Source of the DNA: Halobacteriovoraceae bacterium
Lineage (GTDB): Bacteria > Bdellovibrionota > Bacteriovoracia > Bacteriovoracales > Bacteriovoracaceae
Assembly (NCBI GenBank): GCA_002713145.1
Contig: PAVS01000019.1
Span: forward strand, 146,101 to 210,100
DNA: 64,000 nucleotides
Direction of reading: 5' to 3'
Shown: positions 1-8,222 of the stretch, piece by piece
Layout: every line of letters starts with the position of its first letter
Position numbering within the stretch: the stretch's first letter is position 1
Translations under genes and position numbers: made by a program
Notes under the pieces: generated by a model
Seen by the model: only the letters and a program-made list of their open reading frames with translations
Database searches by the model: none
Told to the model about the DNA's origin: nothing

Positions 1-1
1 T

Positions 2-781
2 GTACGAGAATTTAAATTTAACTCCTTGGTTCCAAGAGAAGAGGGGGCAAGTGAGGGAATTAGTACATTCGAGTTTCAAGAATTGGATGCCGCAGCTCAT
101 TTTACCCAGAATATTAGCCAAGAAACAATTCGTTCTGAGCGTGAAGCTGCAGAAGAAACAGGATTTAATTTTCTTCCTAAGGTCAGAGAGTACCGCGGGC
201 TTAAGGAACAAGAAGAGCGTGACCTTGAAGCTCGAATTCAAGCGGAAGTTCAAAAAAGATTTGAAGAAGTAAAACAAGCCGCTTATGAAGAAGGTTATAA
301 TGCCGGACATAGTGAAGGTGTTGAGAAAGCATATGCAGAAGCCAGTGAAAATTTAGCTCAACAGATTGAAGAGTTTGGTGTGAGCCTTGCTGAGCTGAAT
401 GCAAGTAAACAAGCGATTTATGATAAAAGTAGAGAAGAAGCCTATCAAATGGTTAAAAATCTATCAAAATGGGTCATCTTAAAAGAGGTTGATGAGAAAT
501 ACTATCTCGTTAGACTTTTAGAAAAACTTATTCATGAAATAAATACCAAATCAAATTTAGTGGTGAGAGTAAACGAAGCGTCTTTTGGACATATGCCGGA
601 AGTGGTGAAAATAGTGGAAAGGACTTTAGGGAAACTCACTAATTTAAGGCTCGAAATAGATCATGAACAAAGTGAAAATGGAATTATCCTTGAGAGCGAA
701 AACACCATCATAGATGGTTCTTTTGCGGCTCAAATGAAATCAATAGACAAAATTTTTGAAACAGTAGGTCTCAATGATTAA
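2..781 (+). CDS. fliH: FliH, flagellar export ATPase regulator (5' end outside window)
   Basis: FliH binds the export ATPase FliI and tethers it to the base of the flagellar type III secretion apparatus in the cytoplasm. The protein is highly charged, with a long Glu/Lys/Gln-rich helix (about residues 55-130) and a conserved C-terminal FliH/HrpE-like part. The frame is open to the left edge: codons upstream of the TTG at 26 read VREFKFNSL without a stop, so the true start is probably outside the window and the TTG is probably internal. The last codons overlap the fliI start by 8 bases, as expected for an operon. The assignment rests on position before fliI and on composition. Confidence 0.85.
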   Translation, partial: VREFKFNSLVPREEGASEGISTFEFQELDAAAHFTQNISQETIRSEREAAEETGFNFLPKVREYRGLKEQEERDLEARIQAEVQKRFEEVKQAAYEEGYNAGHSEGVEKAYAEASENLAQQIEEFGVSLAELNASKQAIYDKSREEAYQMVKNLSKWVILKEVDEKYYLVRLLEKLIHEINTKSNLVVRVNEASFGHMPEVVKIVERTLGKLTNLRLEIDHEQSENGIILESENTIIDGSFAAQMKSIDKIFETVGLND

Positions 782-2147
782 AGAAGAGGCCCTCGACTTT
801 AAATCCCTTTATAAAGGCTATGAATCAGGCTCACCTTATCAAAATATCGGTAAAATTCTATCTAGCCACGGTATGCTCTATGAAGCCTGTCTGCCTCGAG
901 CGGTGATGGGGTGTTGTGTAGAGTTTGTCACTCAAACAGGTGAGAGTTGTCTGGGAGAAGTAGTAGGGATTAATGGGGATAAATGTAAAGTCATGCCCTA
1001 TGAAGATATAAATGGAATTAATTCCGAAACCAAAATATACCTCAGAGATTTAACCACGACAGTAAGAGTGACCCATGGGATGCTTGGTCGTGTGGTTGAT
1101 TTTATGGGGAACCCAATTGATGGCAAAGGTCCTATTCAAGGAAGCGGAGACGTGCTTTCTATTTTTGGCGAGCCTTTGAATCCTCTTGAGAGACCGCCTA
1201 TCAGACAGGCCCTCGATGTTGGGGTCAATTCAATTAATTCATTCATTACTGCAGGTAAAGGTCAGAGACTTGCGATTATGGCCGGCTCAGGGGTGGGGAA
1301 ATCTACCCTGATGGGGATGATGGCCAGAAATACCTCTGCCGATATCAATGTGATTGCTCTTATTGGAGAGCGGGGGCGTGAGGTTTTAGAATTTATTGAA
1401 TCCGATCTCGGACCAGAAGGACTTAAACGTTCTGTTATTGTGGTGGCCACTTCAGATAAATCACCTTTGATACGTTCTAAAGCTGCTTATACCGCCACAA
1501 CAATTGCTGAATACTTTAGAGATCATAATCAAGATGTCATTCTTATGATGGACTCCATCACCCGATTTGCTATGGCCAATAGAGAAATTGGAATGAGTGC
1601 CGGAGAGCCACCGGGACAAAAAGGTTATGGGCCAAGTGTATTTGCCAAACTGCCCAAGCTTATGGAGCGAGCCGGTACAAAAAAGAATGCAGGCTCAATT
1701 ACCGGAATTTACACTGTCTTGGTGGAAGGTGATGATATGGATGAGCCAATTGCCGATGCTGTTCGAGCTATCAGTGATGGACATATCGTTCTGAGCCGTG
1801 AACTTGCTTCAAGAAACCATTACCCGGCTATCGATGTGCTTGAATCTGTCTCAAGGGTTATGGGGAAGGTTGTGCCAAGAGAGCATAAAATTGTCGCGGG
1901 ACACTTAAGAGATCTTATGGCCAGTTATCGAGAATCAGAAGATCTTATAAACGTTGGTGCTTACGCTCGAGGGACCAATCCAAAAGTAGATAAAGCGATT
2001 GTGATTCATAACGATCTTCTCAATTTATTACAACAGCAAGTGGAAGAGAATTCTTCCATTGATGATATCTATGATCGGATGGTAGAAATCGCACGCAAGG
2101 GTGAGACAGAAGTTGATCCTAATTTTTTTGAGGGAGGTGAGGCATGA
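774..2147 (+). CDS. fliI: FliI, flagellum-specific ATPase
   Basis: FliI is the cytoplasmic hexameric ATPase that energises substrate unfolding and entry into the flagellar export gate. The 457-residue length is normal. A Walker A motif GSGVGKST lies near residue 170, followed by the F1-beta-like ALIGERGREV and the Walker B segment DVILMMDSITRFA. The C-terminal region has the typical SRVMGKVV and GAYARGTNPKVDKAI segments. It overlaps fliH upstream and fliJ downstream (4-base ATGA overlap), so translation of the three is coupled. Confidence 0.97.
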   Translation: MIKEEALDFKSLYKGYESGSPYQNIGKILSSHGMLYEACLPRAVMGCCVEFVTQTGESCLGEVVGINGDKCKVMPYEDINGINSETKIYLRDLTTTVRVTHGMLGRVVDFMGNPIDGKGPIQGSGDVLSIFGEPLNPLERPPIRQALDVGVNSINSFITAGKGQRLAIMAGSGVGKSTLMGMMARNTSADINVIALIGERGREVLEFIESDLGPEGLKRSVIVVATSDKSPLIRSKAAYTATTIAEYFRDHNQDVILMMDSITRFAMANREIGMSAGEPPGQKGYGPSVFAKLPKLMERAGTKKNAGSITGIYTVLVEGDDMDEPIADAVRAISDGHIVLSRELASRNHYPAIDVLESVSRVMGKVVPREHKIVAGHLRDLMASYRESEDLINVGAYARGTNPKVDKAIVIHNDLLNLLQQQVEENSSIDDIYDRMVEIARKGETEVDPNFFEGGEA

Positions 2148-2587
2148 AAAAATTTAAATTCAAGCTAGAGCCACTTTTAAAAATAAGAAAACTAAAAGAA
2201 GATCAATGTAAAATGCTTATTGGTCAAGTCCAAGCCAGAATTAATCAACTGCATGAGTACAAGCAAGGTGAATTGGCGGGAATTGAAAGTGCTTATAAAG
2301 CTCAAGAAGACGGGCTGGAGCAAGGAATGAGTGGTCAAGAGGCTCAGTTTCATCCTTATTTTGTCAGTGCAAAAAAGGCTAGAATTAAATTGATTGATAA
2401 TGAAGTTTCTGAACTGCAAGACAAGCTCAAAGACATGTTTAAAGAACTCAATAAACTGAGAGCGGATGTAAAAGTTATTGAAAAAATGAAAGAAAAAGAA
2501 ATCAAAAGTTATAAAAAAGAATATACCAAAAAGCAGTTTGCCACTATTGAAGAACAAGTGCAAAACTGGAAACAAACACTGAAGTAG
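2144..2587 (+). CDS. fliJ: FliJ, flagellar export chaperone
   Basis: A 147-residue, almost entirely alpha-helical, Lys/Glu/Gln-rich protein starting KKFKFKLEPLLKIRKLKED, the usual FliJ opening. FliJ is the coiled-coil stalk inserted in the FliI ring; it promotes ATPase assembly and escorts export chaperones. Start codon overlaps the fliI stop (ATGA). Length matches the family. Sequence conservation in FliJ is low, so operon position carries much of the call. Confidence 0.88.
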   Translation: MKKFKFKLEPLLKIRKLKEDQCKMLIGQVQARINQLHEYKQGELAGIESAYKAQEDGLEQGMSGQEAQFHPYFVSAKKARIKLIDNEVSELQDKLKDMFKELNKLRADVKVIEKMKEKEIKSYKKEYTKKQFATIEEQVQNWKQTLK

Positions 2588-2592
2588 GAATT

Positions 2593-3123
2593 ATGAAATT
2601 ACTCATTATTGTGCTCACATTTATCCTAAATCCCGTTTTTTCTGCAGATGATAAAAAGGTTTATACTGAAAAAGAAATGCAGACAAAAGTGCGTGAAGAG
2701 GTGTCAAAGAAGATAGATCAAATTAAGAAAAAATCTATCACTCAATTGACTAAAGAACTATTGGCCAAAGAAGAAGAACTTCTTAAACGTCAGGAAGAAT
2801 TAGAGCGCAGAGCAGAGCAATTAAAAATAAACGAGGATTCCCTCATTAAAAAAATCGCTGAATTTGAAAAACAAAAAGAAAAAGTCATTGGTTGTATTGA
2901 TGATAATAGAAAAAATGAAATGCTCAGGATTAAGCAATTAGTTTCAGTGATCGCAGGTATGAAGCCAGCTAAAGCCGCGGAATTACTGTCCGTTCAAGAT
3001 TCAAATATCTCTGTGAAGATCTTAGAGAAAATTGATCCAGGTAAAGCTTCCAAGATATTTAACCTTATGGACAAGGAAGTTTCTGCCCGGCTTCAAAAAC
3101 AATACCTAAATATGCAAAAATAA
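2593..3123 (+). CDS. MotE-like flagellar protein, MgtE-N/FliG-like fold
   Basis: A 176-residue exported protein. Residues 1-17 are a signal peptide (KLLIIVLTFILNPVFSA), residues 20-110 a long charged coiled coil, and residues 115-170 a small helical domain with the MgtE-N-like pattern MKPAKAAELLSVQD...ILEKIDPGKASKIFNLMDKE. Related proteins, called MotE in rhizobia, sit in flagellar operons and are thought to act with the stator in the periplasm. It begins 5 bases after fliJ. The family is clear; the exact role is inferred. Confidence 0.75.
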   Translation: MKLLIIVLTFILNPVFSADDKKVYTEKEMQTKVREEVSKKIDQIKKKSITQLTKELLAKEEELLKRQEELERRAEQLKINEDSLIKKIAEFEKQKEKVIGCIDDNRKNEMLRIKQLVSVIAGMKPAKAAELLSVQDSNISVKILEKIDPGKASKIFNLMDKEVSARLQKQYLNMQK

Positions 3124-3157
3124 TAACCTGAGAGATAATGCGAGGAGAAATCTAGCT

Positions 3158-4462
3158 TTGAATATTTTTAACACGCCAAAATCAAATGTAAAAGGGAAAG
3201 CAGCTGCTGGTAGCGGTGCTGACGTGTTAAGTCTTCTTGGAAATCAAAAAAATCTCACTCCCGAACAAATCAAACTTCTTCAAAAGAAGGGAAAGCTTAA
3301 AGCTGACACAGGTGAGTTTGAGACACTTTTTAAGCAAAATAAAAAACAAGCTCAACAAAATATAGCTCAACAAACTAACCAAGTCGTTGATCCAAAACTG
3401 CAGGCTTTACAATCACAATTAAAAAATAATAAAAAAGCACAAAACTTAGATGTGCTTAATCAGCCAGTAAAGGAAAATACCCAAGCCCTTCAAAAGCACC
3501 AGGTATTAAATCCTAAACAACAAGTTAAAGTTGCAGGACAAGCAAAGCTGATGTCCGGGACAGAACCTTTGATGGCCCAGTCAAAACTTATGACTCAAAA
3601 TGGCCAAGCTCTACAACAAGCAGCTCCATTAGCAGCAAGTAAAGAGGCCATAAAACAAGATCCTAAACAAGCTATCAACTCAAAGCTTGTTGACTTCAAT
3701 ACATTTATGCAAAAACAAACTCCTCAAACCAGAGGGCGTATTGCTGCTCAAAGTGAAGTTTATCAAAATGCAGTTCAAAAAAGTAAAAGCCTCTTTGCTA
3801 AAAAAGTTAATACTGATGAAGCTATGATGACAACAGCTAAAAGCGCGGCTAAAAAAACAAGTTTGCAAGACATCATGTTTAAATCGGAAAATGAGACTCA
3901 ATCAGATCAAAATATGCAGCAAGATCAAAGCTCACAATTGCTTGGAAAACTCAATGGAAAAGCTTCGCAAGCAACACTCAGCACAGCCGCTGGAACAAAA
4001 GTATTTGATATGAATCAAATGACCTCAAACATGGGGCAAAACGAAGTCATCACTAAAATTCAGGACTACGCGATTCAAACCAGAGCTGGAAATGAGCGTC
4101 AACTCGACTTTAGTTTTAGACATAATGATCTAGGTAAAATAGATCTTACCATTCAAAAATTACACAACAATCAATTAAATATTTCGATAGGCACAAACTC
4201 CATTGAAGGAGCGCAATTCTTTAGTCAGAATCAAGGAGAGCTGCTTCAATCCCTCACACAAGCTGGAATTTCCGTCGGTGATCTTAAGCTAGAAGCTGGT
4301 AAATCTAATACCAGTCAAAATCTAGCCGGTGACTTTGGAAAAGATAGCGATTCATCAGGACAGAAACAGAAACAACATGGTTCTGAGTCAGGTGAGCGTG
4401 AACAAGAGCAATCACGCCGTCAAGAACTCTGGAGTCAATTTAAAGATAAAGAGGCCGCTTAA
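3158..4462 (+). CDS. fliK: FliK, hook-length control protein
   Basis: A 434-residue protein with a Gln/Lys/Ala-rich, low-complexity N-terminal two thirds and a compact C-terminal Flg_hook domain (about residues 300-385; core DFSFRHNDLGKIDLTIQKL and later LTQAGISVGDLKLEAG). FliK is exported as a molecular ruler and switches export specificity when the hook reaches full length. It starts with TTG, preceded by the ribosome-binding site GCGAGGAGAAA. Its stop codon shares a base with the flgD start. The long repetitive N-terminus is normal for FliK rulers. Confidence 0.9.
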   Translation: MNIFNTPKSNVKGKAAAGSGADVLSLLGNQKNLTPEQIKLLQKKGKLKADTGEFETLFKQNKKQAQQNIAQQTNQVVDPKLQALQSQLKNNKKAQNLDVLNQPVKENTQALQKHQVLNPKQQVKVAGQAKLMSGTEPLMAQSKLMTQNGQALQQAAPLAASKEAIKQDPKQAINSKLVDFNTFMQKQTPQTRGRIAAQSEVYQNAVQKSKSLFAKKVNTDEAMMTTAKSAAKKTSLQDIMFKSENETQSDQNMQQDQSSQLLGKLNGKASQATLSTAAGTKVFDMNQMTSNMGQNEVITKIQDYAIQTRAGNERQLDFSFRHNDLGKIDLTIQKLHNNQLNISIGTNSIEGAQFFSQNQGELLQSLTQAGISVGDLKLEAGKSNTSQNLAGDFGKDSDSSGQKQKQHGSESGEREQEQSRRQELWSQFKDKEAA

Positions 4463-5523
4463 TGCCAGTGATGGGTAAACCAGTCAATATTCAGGAGAGA
4501 TCGTATCAAGGTGTTACGATGGCCCCTCGGCAGGCTCAACCCTCTGCAGCTGATTTAGATAAGATCGCAGCGAAAGAAAAAAAGAGACTCTTAGATAACC
4601 TCACGGGTTATAAAGAAAAAAATCCACTCTATAAAGACGCAAAAACCCATAACAAAATGGGCAAAGATGAGTTTCTCAAACTCTTAACAGTGCAATTAAA
4701 AAACCAAGATCCAATGAACCCTATGGAGCAGGGAAAGATGGCTGCTGAGTTAGCGCAATTCTCTTCTCTTGAGCAACTTTCAAATATTAATAAAAACTTT
4801 GAAGGAATGAACAAAGGGAAAGCGATGCAAGATAAGTTCTACGGCGCAAGCTTTCTTGGTAAAGAAGTTGTCACCAGTGGGACTTCTCTTAAATTTGAAG
4901 GGGAAGGAACCCAAGCAGATATCTTATTCAATCTTCCTAAACCAGCTGAAAAAGTTCTTGTTCGAATTTTCGATGGGAATAAACAAATGGTTGGTGAAGT
5001 ATGGCAAGAAAATATTGGACGGGGAAATCAAACTTTTGCATGGGATGGAACTCAATTAGATGGTGCTATTTCAGGTAAAGGTGAATTCACGACTGCCGTT
5101 TATGCATGGGATAACAATGCAGATCCGATTGAAGTTAAAACGAAAAACACAGGTGTTGTTGAATCCGTTTATTTTGAGAATGGGGAAACAATTCTGATGG
5201 TGGATGGAAAAAAAGTTTTCTTAAGAGATGTGGATAGCTTTCATACAGCGGGTGCTCTTCAGCATGGACAATCAGCAGGGGCTGCACAGCCTAATGCACC
5301 GATAAACACAGGTGCTCACAGTGGTCCAAGCATGAATCAGGTGATGGGTAAAAAATCCCCGTCGGCAAATTCTGTATCATCAAATTTGCCTATTGCGCAA
5401 TCTAGACAAGCTAAAGTAAACTTAAACAAGGTTAATAATCAAACTGGTCATCAAGCTTATAAAAATGCGGAGCCAGTTAATAAACCAAGCACTGGTATAA
5501 CGAATGTATACGATGTGCAATAA
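4462..5523 (+). CDS. flgD: FlgD, hook capping protein
   Basis: FlgD is the scaffold at the tip of the growing hook that lets FlgE subunits polymerise. Residues 65-115 carry the FlgD N-terminal motif (MGKDEFLKLLTVQLKNQDP, MNPMEQGKMAAELAQFSSLEQL). Residues 135-255 fit the Tudor-like/FlgD-Ig fold (VLVRIFDGNKQMVGEV...FAWDGTQLDG). The protein is 353 residues, longer than the usual 220-250, because of an Asn/Gln/Ser-rich tail of roughly 90 residues that looks disordered. Tight spacing with fliK and the next gene indicates one operon. Confidence 0.93.
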   Translation: MPVMGKPVNIQERSYQGVTMAPRQAQPSAADLDKIAAKEKKRLLDNLTGYKEKNPLYKDAKTHNKMGKDEFLKLLTVQLKNQDPMNPMEQGKMAAELAQFSSLEQLSNINKNFEGMNKGKAMQDKFYGASFLGKEVVTSGTSLKFEGEGTQADILFNLPKPAEKVLVRIFDGNKQMVGEVWQENIGRGNQTFAWDGTQLDGAISGKGEFTTAVYAWDNNADPIEVKTKNTGVVESVYFENGETILMVDGKKVFLRDVDSFHTAGALQHGQSAGAAQPNAPINTGAHSGPSMNQVMGKKSPSANSVSSNLPIAQSRQAKVNLNKVNNQTGHQAYKNAEPVNKPSTGITNVYDVQ

Positions 5524-5532
5524 GGATAGGTT

Positions 5533-5943
5533 TTGAGTAAAGCAGTAAACAACATTCTTATCCCTAATGTCACGAAGACCTCGGGACATAAGCAGGTTGA
5601 TAAGTCTAACCAACTTCCCAAGGAAGGACAGGTTAGTGAGTTTAAGGATTTACTTCAGTCAAAGCTGGAAAAGAAACCTCTTCATAATGGCATTAATCTA
5701 AGCACGCACGCGCAAAAAAGATTGCAAGAGCGTCAAATTGATTTTAATGGCGAAGAGTATATGAAAGTTAAAGATGCGATGGCAAAACTTAAGGCTAAGG
5801 GAGGACAAAACTCTCTGATCGTATCTGAGAAAGCTGCTTATATTGTTGACGTCAAAAACAATAAAGTTGTGACCGCTGTAGATAAAGCAAGTATGGGTGA
5901 GAATGTATTTACCAAAATAGATTCCACCGTATTTATAAACTGA
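5533..5943 (+). CDS. flagellar operon protein, TIGR02530 (flg_new) family
   Basis: A 136-residue protein starting with TTG after a GGATAGG ribosome-binding site. The C-terminal half shows the family signature: LSTHAQKRLQERQIDF, then AMAKLKAKGGQNSLIV, AAYIVDVKNNKVVTAVD and ENVFTKIDSTVFI. Members of this small family lie between flgD and flgE in many flagellar operons. Their function is not established; a role in hook assembly is inferred from position only. Confidence 0.85.
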   Translation: MSKAVNNILIPNVTKTSGHKQVDKSNQLPKEGQVSEFKDLLQSKLEKKPLHNGINLSTHAQKRLQERQIDFNGEEYMKVKDAMAKLKAKGGQNSLIVSEKAAYIVDVKNNKVVTAVDKASMGENVFTKIDSTVFIN

Positions 5944-5978
5944 GAACAAGAGGTTCTCAAACATTGAAATTTATTAGA

Positions 5979-6047
5979 GATAGGTAACGAGGTTGGTCCT
6001 TTCCGGAAACCTTTAGAAAAAGTCTGTAGTACTTTATTCGTCCTATC
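5979..6047 (+). other. possible structured leader of flgE (three-stem fold)
   Basis: The 135-base gap before flgE contains complementary segments that could form a three-way junction: GATAGG 5979-5984 with CCTATC 6042-6047; AGGTT 5990-5994 with AACCT 6008-6012 (inner TCC/GGA also pairs); and AAAGT 6019-6023 with ACTTT 6031-6035. A separate hairpin GAGAAC/GTTCTC (5942-5958) overlaps the stop of the preceding gene. The strong ribosome-binding site AGGAGG (6065-6070) lies outside the fold. The stems are short, so chance is possible. Confidence 0.35.
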
Positions 6048-6077
6048 CGCAATATTTAAGGTCTAGGAGGGACGTTC

Positions 6078-7361
6078 ATGGGTATTTTATCTTCTTTTAA
6101 TGTTGGTGTTTCAGGTCTTCGTGCTGCTGGTAGTAGTATGAGTGTTATCGGTGATAACATTGCCAACGCTGGAACATTTGGTTTTAAAGGTTCGAGAGCA
6201 GAGTTTCAAGATATGCTTTCTTCATCACTCAAGGGGATTGACGGTGGTGATCAGATTGGATCGGGAACTAAGCTAGCTCACGTTACACCTAAGTTTACGC
6301 AAGGAAGTATCAACAGAACAGAAAGTGTGACTGACTTAGCGATTAACGGAAATGGTTTCTTTGCTGTCGACGCTGGAAACGCTGGTAAAGGTTTCACAAG
6401 AGATGGTTCTTTCCATTTTAATAAAGATGGTGAGCTTATCAACGGTGATGGTTTTCAAGTTCTTGGTTTCCAAGCAAATGACAATGGGGAAATCACTAGA
6501 AAACAAGGTCCTATTAAATTAGGAAGTACCACGATCCCAGCAACTCCAACTTCGAAAATTGACATGTCAATGAACTTAGATTCAAGAGCTAATGTTCAAC
6601 AATTTGATATAAATAATCCTGAAAAAACTTCTAACTTTAACACCAGTATTGCGGTTTATGACAATGTCGGAACTCAAAGACTGATCACTGTTTACTTCAA
6701 TAAAGCTGCAGATGGGCAATGGAACTATCATGCAACTGTTCCAGGTGAAGATGCACAAGGTGGAACTCCTGGTCAATTGGTTGAGATGGGGAAAGGTAAA
6801 CTCGTTTTCGATCAAAACGGAAAATTACAGGAAGAAATTGTTGAGACGAATTCCTTTAACTTCAACAAAGGTGCGGCTCCTAATCAAAAAATTGAATTCA
6901 ACTTTGGTGAATCACTTAAAGAAGGTGGAGACGGATATTCTGCGATTACTCAGTATGGTTCAGATTCTTCGATCTCAAGACACACGCAAGATGGTTCAAG
7001 TGCTGCCACTCTTTCATCACTTTCATTTAATGATGAAGGGATTCTTTCAGCCTCTTATGATAATGGTGAGCTTAGAAATATTGCTCAAATTGCTGTGGCA
7101 AAATTTGAGAACAATGAAGGTCTTTTCAAAATGGGTAAAAACTTATTTAAAGAGACGAAAAAATCAGGTCAAGCAGCGATGGGTAACCCAGGTGTTGATG
7201 GAAGAGGACAAGTTCTTGCTAAATCAATTGAATTATCAAACGTTGATATCGCTGATGAGTTTATCAGTCTTATGGGAGCTCAGAGAAACTTCCAGGCAAA
7301 TACAAAGACGATTACAACAGCTGATAAAATGCTACAAGAAGTACTTAATCTTAAGAGATAA
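6078..7361 (+). CDS. flgE: FlgE, flagellar hook protein
   Basis: The 427-residue hook subunit, exported and polymerised outside the cell. The N-terminus (SFNVGVSGLRAAGSSMSVIG, DNIANAGTFGFKGSRAEF) is the rod/hook helix and Asn-Pro-like motif region. The middle has the FlgE D1/D2 segment (GFFAVDAG...GFTRDGSFHFNKDGELING). The C-terminus (LSNVDIADEFISLMGAQRNFQANTKTITTADKMLQEVLNL) is the standard hook/rod coiled-coil helix. A near-perfect AGGAGG ribosome-binding site precedes the ATG by 7 bases, consistent with high expression. It is the last gene before the terminator at 7406. Confidence 0.96.
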   Translation: MGILSSFNVGVSGLRAAGSSMSVIGDNIANAGTFGFKGSRAEFQDMLSSSLKGIDGGDQIGSGTKLAHVTPKFTQGSINRTESVTDLAINGNGFFAVDAGNAGKGFTRDGSFHFNKDGELINGDGFQVLGFQANDNGEITRKQGPIKLGSTTIPATPTSKIDMSMNLDSRANVQQFDINNPEKTSNFNTSIAVYDNVGTQRLITVYFNKAADGQWNYHATVPGEDAQGGTPGQLVEMGKGKLVFDQNGKLQEEIVETNSFNFNKGAAPNQKIEFNFGESLKEGGDGYSAITQYGSDSSISRHTQDGSSAATLSSLSFNDEGILSASYDNGELRNIAQIAVAKFENNEGLFKMGKNLFKETKKSGQAAMGNPGVDGRGQVLAKSIELSNVDIADEFISLMGAQRNFQANTKTITTADKMLQEVLNLKR

Positions 7362-7405
7362 TTTGAGACATAAGATTTAAAAACACACACACTTTTTTAA
7401 ATCTC

Positions 7406-7432
7406 AAGGCCCCTAAACGGGGCCTTTTTTTA
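7406..7432 (+). terminator. intrinsic terminator after flgE
   Basis: Stem GGCCCC (7408-7413) with GGGGCC (7419-7424), flanked by AA/TT pairs, loop TAAAC, then seven or more T. It ends the flagellar operon. It borders the 3' end of the convergent gene that ends at 7430. Confidence 0.92.
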
Positions 7433-8212
7433 TAATTCTATCCCTGAGTGATCGAAATTTTTATTTCTCACTCTAAAAACTTTATTTACTGAAAGTCCAC
7501 TCTGACTTCGCACATGGATAAAATAAACTCCAGGCTCTTCGATATCACCCAGTGAAATGATTTTTTGCAGCGGCTTTTCCGTAGGCCTGCAAGGTATAGA
7601 TGAATGGATGAAGGCCTTAGGAAGAACTAGAAACATATTATTAAATCTTTTCACTTCAATTTTTGTACGCTGAACCTGAAGACAGGTTTCTTGAATGATC
7701 CCCGTTAAGATCAGACGTGGTCTTTGGTGGGTGTAGAGCATCTCTGGAATAAAGGCTGTAGAGATAGGAGCATAGATAGTGTCATCTAGGCTATTGGTAC
7801 GAGCTTTGGCGACCTCAAAATTTTTGGTGATGATCTTATCTTCGTATATAGCTTCTACTGTGTATTTACCTGAATTTAACTCCCCCAAGCTAATTGTTTC
7901 ATTGTAATAGATTGGGTTTTTAAATTGATTCAATTGTCTGTCGTTACATTCCGAGAGATCTCTTCTTTTTATACGAAATTCGATTTGATAACTATAATCC
8001 TCTATTTTTTTCATAATATGTTCATCAGGAACGAAACAGGCATTGGGAAGCTTGGAGGTAAATGTAATTTCAATATTATCATTTGTGTCATAGCCTTGAG
8101 GGATCACAAAAATATCATTGATCTCATGTTTGAAGGATACTGCTTTTTCAGTGCTGAAAGCTTGCATCGAAGACAAACATAATAAGAGTGATAATAAAAA
8201 TAACGGTTTCAT
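7430..8212 (-). CDS. exported protein of unknown function
   Basis: A 260-residue protein with a clear signal peptide (KPLFLLSLLLCLSSMQAFS). Predicted beta-rich; four Cys in the mature part could form disulfides (NACFV, LSECN, ETCLQV, SIPCRP). It lies 10 bases downstream of the start of the next minus-strand gene's stop and is co-directional with it, so the two exported proteins are probably co-transcribed. I recognise no domain. Confidence 0.75.
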   Translation of the reverse strand: MKPLFLLSLLLCLSSMQAFSTEKAVSFKHEINDIFVIPQGYDTNDNIEITFTSKLPNACFVPDEHIMKKIEDYSYQIEFRIKRRDLSECNDRQLNQFKNPIYYNETISLGELNSGKYTVEAIYEDKIITKNFEVAKARTNSLDDTIYAPISTAFIPEMLYTHQRPRLILTGIIQETCLQVQRTKIEVKRFNNMFLVLPKAFIHSSIPCRPTEKPLQKIISLGDIEEPGVYFIHVRSQSGLSVNKVFRVRNKNFDHSGIEL

Positions 8213-8222
8213 AATATTCTCC

